Origin: a virus
DNA: 27,016 bases
Strand: one strand, 5' to 3'
IMG/VR virus record: IMGVR_UViG_3300042479_000770
Span: 1-27,016 of that record
The notes beneath the pieces were generated by a model. The model saw only the letters and a program-made list of their open reading frames with translations. It made no database searches and was not told the origin of the DNA. Of this stretch, positions 1-7,219 are shown piece by piece. The position numbers and the translations under genes are program-made. The stretch's first letter is position 1, and each line of letters starts with the position of its first letter.

Positions 1-191
1 GTGCATAGGGCAATTTCATATAAACCATCTTTACCTCCGTAGGTGTGTGGTCCTTGAACTATACTAGCCCCGTATCCGTTTGAGAATTGAACTATGCACT
101 GTTGTCCCATTCCCGCCGGATGTGGTTGAAAGTTCAATTCTTCGAACACTATCGTGTCTAAGTTGTTGGTTGGTCTTCTTGTTTCGTTCAT
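1..191 (-). CDS. conserved phage hypothetical protein, N-terminal part, truncated by window edge
   Basis: The minus strand is open from an ATG at 191 to base 1, giving 63 residues before the window ends; the stop lies outside. The readable part contains a compact Gly/Tyr-rich stretch (HPAGMGQQCIVQFSNGYG, then SIVQGPHTYGGKDGLYEIAL). I associate this NGYG...YGG..GLYE pattern with a small hypothetical protein common in large tailed phages, but this is from memory and no function is known to me. There is no signal peptide or membrane segment in the visible part. It follows the 54-residue gene ending at 237 with a 45-base AT-rich gap and is probably in the same transcript, which appears to begin at the promoter near 1412-1441. 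Confidence 0.7.
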   Translation of the reverse strand, partial: MNETRRPTNNLDTIVFEELNFQPHPAGMGQQCIVQFSNGYGASIVQGPHTYGGKDGLYEIALC

Positions 192-236
192 CTTTTAGTT
201 TTTTTACGAATGATTGTATTAAATAAAAATTCATAG

Positions 237-401
237 TTAAAATATTTCTTCGGCAATACCCAAACCTTCAGCTAATGCAAATAACAAAGCCGAACTTCTA
301 AGATCACCATTAAATAAGAAATAACAAGCCACAAATCTGATAACGGATTTAATAAAACTTATCCAGAAGTGACTGTTTGTTTTTGATTCTTTTTCTTGCA
401 T
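237..401 (-). CDS. small phage membrane-associated protein, 54 aa
   Basis: An ATG at 401 opens a 54-codon frame ending in TAA at 237-239. The product starts with a polar segment (MQEKESKTNS), followed by a hydrophobic/aromatic stretch (FWISFIKSVIRFVACYFLF, residues 12-30) that could be one membrane helix, and ends in an Ala/Leu-rich, acidic tail with AEGLGIAEE. It begins 12 bases after the stop of the cytosine methyltransferase, so it is probably co-transcribed with it. The frame covers nearly the whole gap between its neighbours and reads like protein rather than random AT-rich sequence. I recall similar short proteins ending in AEGLGI-EE from other phages, but I cannot assign a role. Confidence 0.65.
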   Translation of the reverse strand: MQEKESKTNSHFWISFIKSVIRFVACYFLFNGDLRSSALLFALAEGLGIAEEIF

Positions 402-413
402 ATTCTAATATAG

Positions 414-1388
414 TTAAATTTTCTCGGATTTCAAAATATTTTTAGATTGAATATAATTGTCAATAAAATTAATTCGTTGACCAATCCAATACATTACATT
501 GACAGTCATAGAGTTACCTATTGCACCTTTAACATTTGAATAACTTGGTTTTTTACCACCAATTTCAAAATCAAGATAACCATCGGGAAACCCTTGGAGT
601 CTCTCTAATTCTCTTTCTGTGAAGATTCTAATACTATTGTTATCAATCCAATAGTTAGACGTAGATACTTTACCAAACCCATCAACCAATGTAGATGCGT
701 GTGATTTTGTTACTGTACCTGCGAGTTTAATTTCTCCAAGAACATTTCTGGCGTACTCATCCCTCTTGATTCGATTCTTCTCTTTAACGCTTTCAAAACA
801 TCCTTCTTCAAATAATACGGAGAATGGGACTTTCCAATTGTTTCCACGATATCCAACAATGAAGATTCTTTTGCGTCGTTGGGGAACTCCGAAGTATTGG
901 CTGTCGAAAACCCTATAAGCGATGGAGTATTCTTCTCCTTGGACAACACCTTGTTTGTCGAGGTCTTCTGCTTTGAAGTTAGTACCTGTGAAAGAGGAGA
1001 TGATTTCACATAACGCTTTTCTGTGTTTGCTTTTAAAAACGCCTTCGACATTTTCCCAAATGAACCATCTTGGTCGTTTTTCTTTAAGAATTCTTCCATA
1101 CTCAAGGGAGAGTTGACCACGGACATCATCCATTCCTTTGTTGAGTCCTGCATCGGAAAAAGATTGACAAGGCGTTCCTCCGACCAATAGGTCGAAGCTG
1201 ATGTTTCTGTAACTTTCATGTTCGTTTAATTTTGTTAAGTCTGAAAATAATGGGGTTGTTGGATAGTGATGTGATAATACTTTTTGTGGGAAAGATGCGA
1301 AGTCACATAACCCTTCACATTTCCAATTCAATGGTGACCAAGCTACCGTAGCCGCTTCGATTCCACTACATACTGAGAAATATTTCAT
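414..1388 (-). CDS. DNA (cytosine-5-)-methyltransferase, Dcm type
   Basis: The 324-residue product has the ordered motifs of C5-cytosine DNA methyltransferases, which transfer a methyl group from S-adenosylmethionine to C5 of cytosine. Motif I is the divergent FSVCSGIEAATVAW (residues 4-17). Motif IV is GGTPCQSF (70-77), with the catalytic Cys at 74. Motif VI is WENVEGVF (111-118) and motif VIII is VPQRRKRIFIVG (168-179). The end (RELERLQGFPDGY and later GNSMTVNV) matches motifs IX-X. Length is normal for a compact phage enzyme. The ATG at 1388 lies about 23 bases after a Bacteroidota-type promoter and no restriction endonuclease is next to it, so it is best read as an orphan methylase that protects phage DNA or mimics host methylation. 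The target sequence cannot be read from the protein. Confidence 0.93.
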   Translation of the reverse strand: MKYFSVCSGIEAATVAWSPLNWKCEGLCDFASFPQKVLSHHYPTTPLFSDLTKLNEHESYRNISFDLLVGGTPCQSFSDAGLNKGMDDVRGQLSLEYGRILKEKRPRWFIWENVEGVFKSKHRKALCEIISSFTGTNFKAEDLDKQGVVQGEEYSIAYRVFDSQYFGVPQRRKRIFIVGYRGNNWKVPFSVLFEEGCFESVKEKNRIKRDEYARNVLGEIKLAGTVTKSHASTLVDGFGKVSTSNYWIDNNSIRIFTERELERLQGFPDGYLDFEIGGKKPSYSNVKGAIGNSMTVNVMYWIGQRINFIDNYIQSKNILKSEKI

Positions 1389-1411
1389 ACCTGTTTTGTT
1401 TAATGATGAAA

Positions 1412-1441
1412 CAAAGTTATGTATATTTTATGAAATACAAA
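1412..1441 (-). promoter_or_regulatory. Bacteroidota-type promoter for the cytosine methyltransferase
   Basis: On the minus strand a TTTG (1438-1441) is followed after 18 bases by TAACTTTG (1412-1419). This is an exact match to the Bacteroidota primary-sigma layout, TTTG at -33 and TAnnTTTG at -7. The expected start site is around 1405, giving a leader of roughly 17 bases before the ATG at 1388. No Shine-Dalgarno sequence is present, as is usual for these hosts. Confidence 0.65.
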
Positions 1442-1471
1442 AAAAATTTTAGAATATTTTTTAAATTATTC

Positions 1472-2884
1472 TTAAAGTATTGATAATGAGTTAGTTAGGA
1501 AGTCGTATTTTTCCTTTTTCCATTCAAGATATGTGTATTTTTTAAACCTTTGGGTTAATATGGTTATCGCATCGTTGAACAACTCTAATGTTGGTGTGTT
1601 AGCTTTACCATATGATTGTACCAAACCTCCCTTACGATATTGTAGGTTTATCCTTTTTCGTTTACATTGTAGTCCAACATAAATGTATATTGATCCGTGT
1701 GGAAATTGTTTAGACATACAGTTTTTCATATTAAACCCTTCGATTCTAAAATCCTCTTCTGTCACCAAAACTTTGGGTTTAAATAATTCCCCACCAACTA
1801 TAATATCTTCCTCAATCTCATCCATAAATTCTTTTGGTAAATCATATCTAACTTTATAACCTCGAGCGAAATGAAATTTAATTCCTGACCACATCTCCAA
1901 TAAATTATCAAATTCATTATCGTTCTTAGCTTTAAATTTTAATTCAACTCCTCTAGCTTCAAGTAACTCTCTAATTGATAATAACTTATTGACCAAATAA
2001 ACTAATGAATCTGTTTTTAAAGAATCACTCTCCCACTTATTAATAACACTAACCATACAGTTTTTTTCCGTATCATTTTTTAACATGTGTAATTTTTTGT
2101 TTGGTGCATAATCAAAACAATGTTTATCCCATTTTATTTTCTTTAAATAATCTATGTAATTGTCACCAAATAATTTACAGATATAGTTTAAAGAATCTAA
2201 CTTAATACTCTTATGGGAATTCTGTTTATTCAATTCACTAATAAGATACTTTGATTTTATTCCATAATGGTCTAATACCGATGGTAGAAATTTATAATCG
2301 TTTTTCTCTAACCATTTCTTTTTGGGGTAATCATGTTGTATATCATAATAAACACTGTCGTGTCCTTTAATACCCTTCATTTCTAAATGAAAATCAACAA
2401 CCATATCATAAAGAAAGTTTATTTCACACTCACCCTTATTAATTTTTTGAATGATAAATTCTGATTTGAAATTATCTTTGATTAAATTATAAATTAATTC
2501 TATTATTTTATTAGTTGCTCTTGAATACTTCACTCCCCAAAACCCAATTCTCTTTTCTCCCCTCTCAAAACCATTCTCAGTTAAATCTAATAATAAACTA
2601 AAGTTATTCTTTTTTTGTTTGGTGGTGGTTCTAAACATTTTCATGTCTGTTAAACCATCATTAACAATTTTATACGTTATAAAGATGTCTCCGGTTTTTT
2701 TATTTAAAACCAGTTCATGTTCAAAAAGAACTTTTTTATTTTTACCATATCTTTGGTAATCAAAATCAAATGTAGATTTGTAAACAATATCATCATCGTC
2801 ATTATATAACTTTAAATCACACGTTGATAATGATTTACTTTTCTTGTCTTTCTTCTCTTGGTTGTGTATAAATAATAAATCCAT
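1472..2884 (-). CDS. PcfJ-like protein, shorter tandem paralogue
   Basis: A 470-residue soluble, Lys/Asp/Asn-rich protein. I chose the ATG at 2884 (MDLLFIHN); a longer reading uses TTG at 2890. It is clearly paralogous to the 633-residue gene upstream (2921-4822). The middle part KKWLEKNDYKFLPSVLDHYG aligns with TEKFLKKNDRKLIASILDMF there, LFGDNYIDYL aligns with FFGDNFSKYI, and the C-terminal EEDFRIEGFNMKNC...GLVQSYG aligns with EEDYDEEGNFMHHC...GTLIQARH. That C-terminal pattern is the signature I associate with PcfJ-like proteins (Pfam PF14284), found on plasmids and phages and of unknown biochemical role. Here the HHC motif has become KNC, so a catalytic or metal function, if any, may be lost. 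The start codon lies inside a 14-bp inverted repeat. Confidence 0.65.
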   Translation of the reverse strand: MDLLFIHNQEKKDKKSKSLSTCDLKLYNDDDDIVYKSTFDFDYQRYGKNKKVLFEHELVLNKKTGDIFITYKIVNDGLTDMKMFRTTTKQKKNNFSLLLDLTENGFERGEKRIGFWGVKYSRATNKIIELIYNLIKDNFKSEFIIQKINKGECEINFLYDMVVDFHLEMKGIKGHDSVYYDIQHDYPKKKWLEKNDYKFLPSVLDHYGIKSKYLISELNKQNSHKSIKLDSLNYICKLFGDNYIDYLKKIKWDKHCFDYAPNKKLHMLKNDTEKNCMVSVINKWESDSLKTDSLVYLVNKLLSIRELLEARGVELKFKAKNDNEFDNLLEMWSGIKFHFARGYKVRYDLPKEFMDEIEEDIIVGGELFKPKVLVTEEDFRIEGFNMKNCMSKQFPHGSIYIYVGLQCKRKRINLQYRKGGLVQSYGKANTPTLELFNDAITILTQRFKKYTYLEWKKEKYDFLTNSLSIL

Positions 2885-2908
2885 ATACAAAATATATATG
2901 GATTTATT
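2874..2908. repeat. 14-bp perfect inverted repeat over a start codon
   Basis: AATAAATCCATATA (2874-2887) and TATATGGATTTATT (2895-2908) are exact reverse complements separated by 7 bases (CAAAATA). On the minus strand the 3' arm contains the ATG at 2884 and the first codons of the shorter PcfJ-like gene. The hairpin in the transcript would therefore pair the translation start with the short intergenic leader. There is no T-run after it, so it is not an intrinsic terminator. It could be a translational control hairpin or an operator for a dimeric protein. Confidence 0.75.
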
Positions 2909-2920
2909 TGAATTGTGTAG

Positions 2921-4822
2921 TTAAAATGCAGGTTCACGCCTCATATCAAATAACACATCAGATATTCGTGTTGGTTCTTTAATTTCAGGTATAATTTCTA
3001 TTCCATTAATTTTAACCGGTACCTTTTTTTTATCTAAAGAATGTAATAAACCCATTCTAGCATAGTGCTTAGTTTTTTCTTTTAGGATATTGACAGCTAA
3101 CTCAATGTCGGCAGGAGGTTGTTTATTACAAAAGTGTCTCGCTTGAATTAGAGTACCTGTTTGACAATCAAATTCACAAGTAACCCTATCTTTTTTATCT
3201 TCAGTTCTTACCGAAACAACAATCGATTTTTCTTTATCCGAATATGATGCCACACAATGGTGCATGAAATTACCTTCCTCATCATAATCCTCTTCTCGTT
3301 TTAAGATATAAGGATAGAATTCGGGATTGACCCATTCGGGATTTGACTCATCATCACTTAAATTAATCTTAACTTTAATTGGTGATTCTACATCGTTAAC
3401 CATCTTATCAACAAATTGATATTCAATAACATATCCCTTTTTAATGAATTTCATCATTTTAGATAATTCCAAATGTTCTTTATCAAAATCATCTATGTTT
3501 TTAGATTTTAAATATAAATCAGGTATGAATTTACGTAATTTATCAATCATCTTAAAATGATCATTTAAATCACCAATAAATCTATGGTTAATCAATGTCT
3601 CTTTCTTATTGGTTAATCTTTGATATCCTCGTATTTCGTTGTTTAAATTATTAATGATTTTAACGATATTTTCCTTTTCGATATTTGTTATTAGGAACTT
3701 TTCTTTTTTTAATTCTTCTGCAAATTTAAATTTAGGGTAACCAATATCAACGGTGTCTTCGTATGTTGAATTCATAAAATGTACCAAATCAATACTACCA
3801 ATATATTTTGAAAAATTATCACCAAAAAAATAACATAAACGAGATAATGCATGTATATCTATTTTAGTATTTTCGTGCATTATTTTAATTGTAATTTTAG
3901 ATTTTATTTGAAACATATCCAAAATCGAAGCGATTAATTTTCTGTCGTTTTTCTTTAAAAACTTTTCAGTGGGATAATACTTTTTAATCCATATACCGTA
4001 ATCGTTAGATACTTTAATCTTTTTCAATTCAACAAATCGTTCTAACATTAATTGACAGAACCATATACCATTAAAACTAAAATTTTGATTAAGGTTAAAT
4101 ACCTTATTGATTTCAAAAATAAAATCGGTATTATTGAATGTTTCATTATACTCTTTCAACAGAACAGAGTTATCATCCAAACATTTTCTCATGTTTAAAA
4201 TTCCACCATCTTTGAATTGCATCTCCAAAAAGTTGAAGTTGTTGGTTCTAAATGTCTTAGTTGTTTTCCTACCACTTTTATTCATACTAAGTGTGGTAAA
4301 ATTACCATTATTAACATTAAACGTTACTGACTCAACACCAGTTGATTTCTTAAAGTAAATGTTGTTAAATGCCCTATGTCTATGGTGTCGATATAGTTTA
4401 ATTGTTATTTTATCTCCGTGTCTCCTAATAGAACGTTCAATTGTGGTAACGGTCATTTCACTAAACGGGCTACCGTAATATTTCTTAATGTGTCTATCGT
4501 CCCTGGTCTCAAAATTTCTAATTGCGTAATTTATTATGGAACGTTCATTTATGCCAGGTTCACCATAGAAAAATTTTGTTTTTCTTTTTCCTACCTTTTC
4601 GGGAAATTCCGTTGTTCGACCAAAGGTCGGTCTTCTCATATCGCCAATTGTAAATTTTATAAGACTCTTAGCACTTTCAAATATTTCATCATCCCCATCA
4701 TCAAGTGAGTCTAAATCAACCCCCATTGAACTTAATGATTCTTTCTTATCAATTATTTTACAATAATCCTTGAAAACCGTAATGGTCGCATAGGTGAATT
4801 TTTGATTTATAATTTCCTCCAT
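2921..4822 (-). CDS. PcfJ-like protein, longer tandem paralogue
   Basis: A 633-residue soluble protein. The N-terminal 280 residues are rich in basic, aromatic and Asn residues, with an unusual Arg/His cluster (YRHHRHR, 144-150). The middle (287-340) is shared with the neighbouring paralogue. The C-terminal 130 residues contain REEDYDEEGNFMHHCVASY (509-527) with HHC at 521-523, then a beta-rich stretch and TGTLIQARHFCNKQP. The order EEG..MHHCV.SY, VR..., T..IQAR is the hallmark I know from PcfJ-like proteins. These occur on conjugative plasmids, mobile elements and phages, and their role is not established. It starts with ATG at 4822, 20 bases after a TATATTTG box, and is followed after 36 bases by the shorter paralogue, so the two form one transcription unit. 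Confidence 0.7.
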   Translation of the reverse strand: MEEIINQKFTYATITVFKDYCKIIDKKESLSSMGVDLDSLDDGDDEIFESAKSLIKFTIGDMRRPTFGRTTEFPEKVGKRKTKFFYGEPGINERSIINYAIRNFETRDDRHIKKYYGSPFSEMTVTTIERSIRRHGDKITIKLYRHHRHRAFNNIYFKKSTGVESVTFNVNNGNFTTLSMNKSGRKTTKTFRTNNFNFLEMQFKDGGILNMRKCLDDNSVLLKEYNETFNNTDFIFEINKVFNLNQNFSFNGIWFCQLMLERFVELKKIKVSNDYGIWIKKYYPTEKFLKKNDRKLIASILDMFQIKSKITIKIMHENTKIDIHALSRLCYFFGDNFSKYIGSIDLVHFMNSTYEDTVDIGYPKFKFAEELKKEKFLITNIEKENIVKIINNLNNEIRGYQRLTNKKETLINHRFIGDLNDHFKMIDKLRKFIPDLYLKSKNIDDFDKEHLELSKMMKFIKKGYVIEYQFVDKMVNDVESPIKVKINLSDDESNPEWVNPEFYPYILKREEDYDEEGNFMHHCVASYSDKEKSIVVSVRTEDKKDRVTCEFDCQTGTLIQARHFCNKQPPADIELAVNILKEKTKHYARMGLLHSLDKKKVPVKINGIEIIPEIKEPTRISDVLFDMRREPAF

Positions 4823-4841
4823 TGTCTAATAGTTTATAGGA

Positions 4842-4849
4842 CAAATATA
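4842..4849 (-). promoter_or_regulatory. candidate Bacteroidota -7 box for the PcfJ-like pair
   Basis: TATATTTG on the minus strand matches the TAnnTTTG -7 consensus exactly and lies 20 bases upstream of the ATG at 4822. I do not see a TTTG at the expected -33 distance, so this is weaker than the promoter at 1412-1441. Confidence 0.4.
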
Positions 4850-4892
4850 CAAAAAATATTTAGAAAATACTTATTAATATAAAATATATATT

Positions 4893-5021
4893 ATGGCGAA
4901 AGCAAAAGGTACGTCGTCTTCAATAAAGAAGACTTTCGGAAAAAGAAAAAAAGGTGTTTATAAGAAAAGTTACGGTCCTAAGGCCCAAAAACCCAAAAAA
5001 TACCAAGGACAAGGTCGTTAA
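4893..5021 (+). CDS. very basic 42-aa phage protein
   Basis: An ATG at 4893 opens a 42-codon frame ending at TAA 5019-5021. The product (beginning MAKAKGTSSSIKKTFGKRKKG and ending KKYQGQGR) has 14 Lys and three Arg and no acidic residue, so it must bind nucleic acid or another polyanion. Comparable tiny Lys/Arg/Gly proteins occur in many Bacteroidota phages and could help condense DNA or be packaged in the capsid; that is inference. It is on the plus strand between minus-strand genes, and its last four bases overlap the end of the convergent thymidylate synthase gene. The upstream sequence is purely AT and contains TATAAAATATATA, which resembles other late-promoter-like sites in this window. 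Confidence 0.7.
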   Translation: MAKAKGTSSSIKKTFGKRKKGVYKKSYGPKAQKPKKYQGQGR

Positions 5022-5031
5022 TTACTTAACG
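5016..5031. terminator. small hairpin at convergent gene ends
   Basis: CGTTAA-TTAC-TTAACG forms a perfect 6-bp stem with a 4-base loop exactly where the basic-protein gene and the thymidylate synthase gene end (5018-5021). There is no strong U-tract on either side, so it is a weak candidate for a shared terminator or 3'-end stabiliser. Confidence 0.3.
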
Positions 5032-6202
5032 GAGCTTTTATGGTTGGATGACATTCGTACCCTTCAATAATGAATTGGTGTGGATAACTATTTCTTATAA
5101 ATTTATCGAAAGTTTCCATGTGGTGTTCGAAATGTGTCAGGGGTATTGGACTGAACTTTAATACGGGTAAGTTTTTAAATGGTTCTCTATTAATTTGTTC
5201 TTTGGCATGTTCTAAATGATTAGAATACAAATGAACATCTCCTAAGTTACCAATTAAATCTTCTGGTACCATATTAACTTCCATTCCTAATATTTCCAAT
5301 AATAACCCATAAGAGGCAATATTGAAGGGTAAACCTAAGAATGTGTCAACAGATCTTTGATTCCACATTAATGATATTGCTCGTTTAGGTATCTTATAAG
5401 ATTCTAATTCTTCACTTAATCCGCCACCAAAAGGAACGATGTCATCAACCATTGATTGGAACTTTTCTTCTCCTACTTTTTTCTTTAATAAAACCCACAT
5501 CTCTTCACCTGTTAACTTCCTTGTGTAAACTTGAAATCCGTAATGACAAGGAGGAAGTACCATATGGTCTAACTCACTTACATTCCAAGCACTAACCATT
5601 AATCTTCTACTATCAGGATTCGTTTTAAGTTCATTGATTAGGTTTGTGATTTGGTCTACATCTCGATAAGGTGAACCATCATCATTGTTATATATTTCCC
5701 AATCTCTCCATTGTTTACCATAGATTGGTCCTAACTCACCCCATATTTTTGCAAACTCTACATCCGATTTTATCCTTCCAATAAATTCTTCTTTTGTTGG
5801 TATTCTAGCAAACCATTTACCATTCTCATCTGTGCCATCAATTAGGAGACCATCATAAATCATATCATCTAAATCACCCACTGCACTTTTTTGCCAAATA
5901 GAATCTACTTTATTTACAAAGTTTTTATAAGCATCACCATCCCAAATATGACAATCATAATCCAATAAGAATTTGATATTGGTCTCACCTCTTAAGAACC
6001 ATAATAGTTCGGCAACCATAACATTCCACGCCATCTTTTTTGTTGTAAGTAGTGGGAATCCCTGTGCCATTCTATGACGTATTTGTCTACCAAATACTGA
6101 AATGGTTCCAGTACCTGTTCTGTCCGTTTTTACGACTCCATTATCTAAAATATCTTGTAATAAATCTTGATATCTTTTATCTAATCTATTCATGTTTACC
6201 AT
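5018..6202 (-). CDS. thyA: thymidylate synthase (ThyA family) with two insertions
   Basis: The 394-residue enzyme converts dUMP to dTMP using methylene-tetrahydrofolate. Core motifs are intact: NDRTGTGT-like VKTDRTGTGT (24-33), LGPIYGKQWR (157-166), DSRRLMVSAWNV (197-208), catalytic Cys219 in LPPCHYGFQ, and LPFNIASYGL (291-300). Asn294 at the pyrimidine-specificity position indicates dUMP rather than dCMP, so it is a synthase and not a hydroxymethylase. It is about 130 residues longer than E. coli ThyA. The extra sequence sits at about 90-155 (between IWDGD and LGPIYG) and about 227-275 (between FQVY and MWNQRS). The frame is continuous, so these are protein insertions and not introns. ATG at 6202 overlaps the previous stop (ATGGTAA); ATG at 6193 is an alternative. 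Confidence 0.95.
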   Translation of the reverse strand: MVNMNRLDKRYQDLLQDILDNGVVKTDRTGTGTISVFGRQIRHRMAQGFPLLTTKKMAWNVMVAELLWFLRGETNIKFLLDYDCHIWDGDAYKNFVNKVDSIWQKSAVGDLDDMIYDGLLIDGTDENGKWFARIPTKEEFIGRIKSDVEFAKIWGELGPIYGKQWRDWEIYNNDDGSPYRDVDQITNLINELKTNPDSRRLMVSAWNVSELDHMVLPPCHYGFQVYTRKLTGEEMWVLLKKKVGEEKFQSMVDDIVPFGGGLSEELESYKIPKRAISLMWNQRSVDTFLGLPFNIASYGLLLEILGMEVNMVPEDLIGNLGDVHLYSNHLEHAKEQINREPFKNLPVLKFSPIPLTHFEHHMETFDKFIRNSYPHQFIIEGYECHPTIKAPLSN

Positions 6203-6570
6203 TTTGGTGTCTCCAACCTTTTTATATTTTCTTGTTCGTCTTGTCTGGTGAAATTTTCTTTATGAGATAGAATTCGGTGAAACTCTCTATATGCGTGTGG
6301 TTGATAATTTTTTAAATAATCAAGACCATATTCATATTCAAATAAAATATCTTCATATCTTCTTTCTTTAGAATCAAATCCATCTGATTGCATTTTCAAA
6401 TCCATTTGTAATTCGTTAATTACGTTTTGTAACGAATCTTCCTTACATATGTTTGTTGTCACAACGGGCGTTGGTTTATCATTAAAATACATTAATGAAA
6501 CAAATACCCCAAGTAGGGAAACGATTGCCCCAAATGTTAATACACTTGTATCTTTATTTTCCATGTTCAT
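6196..6570 (-). CDS. single-pass membrane protein with coiled-coil-like tail
   Basis: A 124-residue product with one N-terminal hydrophobic helix (SVLTFGAIVSLLGVFVSLMYF, about 9-29), preceded by a short charged N-terminus and followed by a long polar, Glu/Lys/Gln-rich region likely to be helical. The topology would place most of the protein on one side of the inner membrane. It overlaps the preceding gene by 17 bases and thymidylate synthase by 7 bases, so it belongs to the tightly packed minus-strand operon 5018-7409. The layout (one anchor plus coiled coil) resembles inner-membrane spanins, but no lysis gene is adjacent and the similarity is only architectural. ATG at 6564 is an equally possible start. 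Confidence 0.6.
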   Translation of the reverse strand: MNMENKDTSVLTFGAIVSLLGVFVSLMYFNDKPTPVVTTNICKEDSLQNVINELQMDLKMQSDGFDSKERRYEDILFEYEYGLDYLKNYQPHAYREFHRILSHKENFTRQDEQENIKRLETPKW

Positions 6571-6754
6571 ATGTTTCTTGTATTTGAATCCCTATCATAT
6601 ATGTTAACCATCTAACCGTCAATCCCCAAGATGGTGATGTTACACCTGTCTCAAGAAACTCTGTTTTATTATAAAAGAAAACAATTGTTGGAATTAAAAA
6701 CCAATGATGTTTCTTCTTATAGATAAAAAAATCTTTATAATATTTCTTTTTCAT
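6554..6754 (-). CDS. small hypothetical protein, 66 aa
   Basis: Starting at ATG 6754, the 66-residue product has a very basic N-terminus (MKKKYYKDFFIYKKKHHW), a short hydrophobic stretch (FLIPTIVFFY), and a C-terminal part with SWGLTVRWLTYMIGIQIQ. It is probably membrane associated. A longer reading from 6802 would overlap the upstream gene by 68 bases and adds only a Lys/Ile-rich leader, so I prefer the short one, which overlaps by 20 bases. It is flanked by other small membrane proteins in the same direction. No function can be assigned. Confidence 0.55.
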   Translation of the reverse strand: MKKKYYKDFFIYKKKHHWFLIPTIVFFYNKTEFLETGVTSPSWGLTVRWLTYMIGIQIQETYEHGK

Positions 6755-7043
6755 CTTCCTTTTTATTAAACAATGAATAAATTTTAGAACGATAATTTTC
6801 ATACTGAGTCATTGCAATCCATTTACCAATGACACTACCTAAAATGTAAAAAATGATTCCGTAAAAATCACCTTTAAACATACCATCTAATGAATAATAC
6901 GCCGAACCTAAAGCCATTAAATTTATGAAAACACTATTGAATAACAACGATTTAAGTTTATTTTCATATGTATATTTTATCTCCAACACTTTGAAGATAT
7001 TGAACATAATTTGAAAGAATAAAATTAGTAAGTAATTTTTCAT
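6735..7043 (-). CDS. small multi-pass membrane protein, 102 aa
   Basis: The 102-residue product has at least three hydrophobic segments: about 3-20 (NYLLILFFQIMFNIFKVL), about 33-52 (LLFNSVFINLMALGSAYYSL) and about 60-78 (FYGIIFYILGSVIGKWIAM). A charged cytoplasmic-type tail ends in NKKEDEKEIL. The ATG at 7043 overlaps the stop of the preceding gene as TAATG, indicating translational coupling. The combination of a short loop with YYSLDGMF and a late GKWIAM is reminiscent of small phage membrane proteins of unknown role. Possible jobs include membrane remodelling or superinfection exclusion, but nothing in the sequence decides between them. Confidence 0.6.
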   Translation of the reverse strand: MKNYLLILFFQIMFNIFKVLEIKYTYENKLKSLLFNSVFINLMALGSAYYSLDGMFKGDFYGIIFYILGSVIGKWIAMTQYENYRSKIYSLFNKKEDEKEIL

Positions 7044-7219
7044 TATTTTTTGGGCTTTCTAAAATAATCCAGTACGATGTTGAGGGACCCTAAACTAATT
7101 ATTCCCCATCCAAAATACTTCACTAACTCGGGGTCCGCACCTTTAAGTCCATACTTCTGAACTAGTATACCCGTTAATATCATCATTATATAGATGATTT
7201 CTTTAATCTTTATTTTCAT
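7043..7219 (-). CDS. small two-helix membrane protein, 58 aa
   Basis: An ATG at 7219 opens 58 codons ending in TAA at 7043-7045. The product has two hydrophobic segments, about 8-20 (IIYIMMILTGILV) and about 35-52 (KYFGWGIISLGSLNIVLD), joined by a charged turn (GLKGADPEL), and ends DYFRKPKK, suggesting a hairpin in the membrane. Its start lies inside the end of the upstream gene (17-base overlap) and its stop shares bases with the next start (TAATG). The exact fit at both ends is the main support that it is real. Confidence 0.6.
   Translation of the reverse strand: MKIKIKEIIYIMMILTGILVQKYGLKGADPELVKYFGWGIISLGSLNIVLDYFRKPKK

Noticed and set aside
710-1219. 169-residue minus-strand open frame inside the cytosine methyltransferase gene
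   Set aside because: It is an alternative frame of a gene whose own frame has all C5-methyltransferase motifs; the product has no recognisable pattern.
2885-2890. TTG start two codons upstream of the shorter PcfJ-like gene
   Set aside because: An ATG at 2884 gives the same protein minus two residues, and other genes in the window use ATG.
4107-4708. Plus-strand open frames (83 and 96 residues) inside the longer PcfJ-like gene
   Set aside because: Antisense shadows rich in Leu/Phe/Ser, with no leader or coupling, inside a well-supported gene.
5018-6202. Intron or intein in thymidylate synthase
   Set aside because: The insertions are in frame, short (about 65 and 42 residues) and lack splicing motifs or an endonuclease domain.
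5018-6202. dCMP hydroxymethylase instead of thymidylate synthase
   Set aside because: The residue in LPFNIASY is Asn294; hydroxymethylases have Asp at this position.
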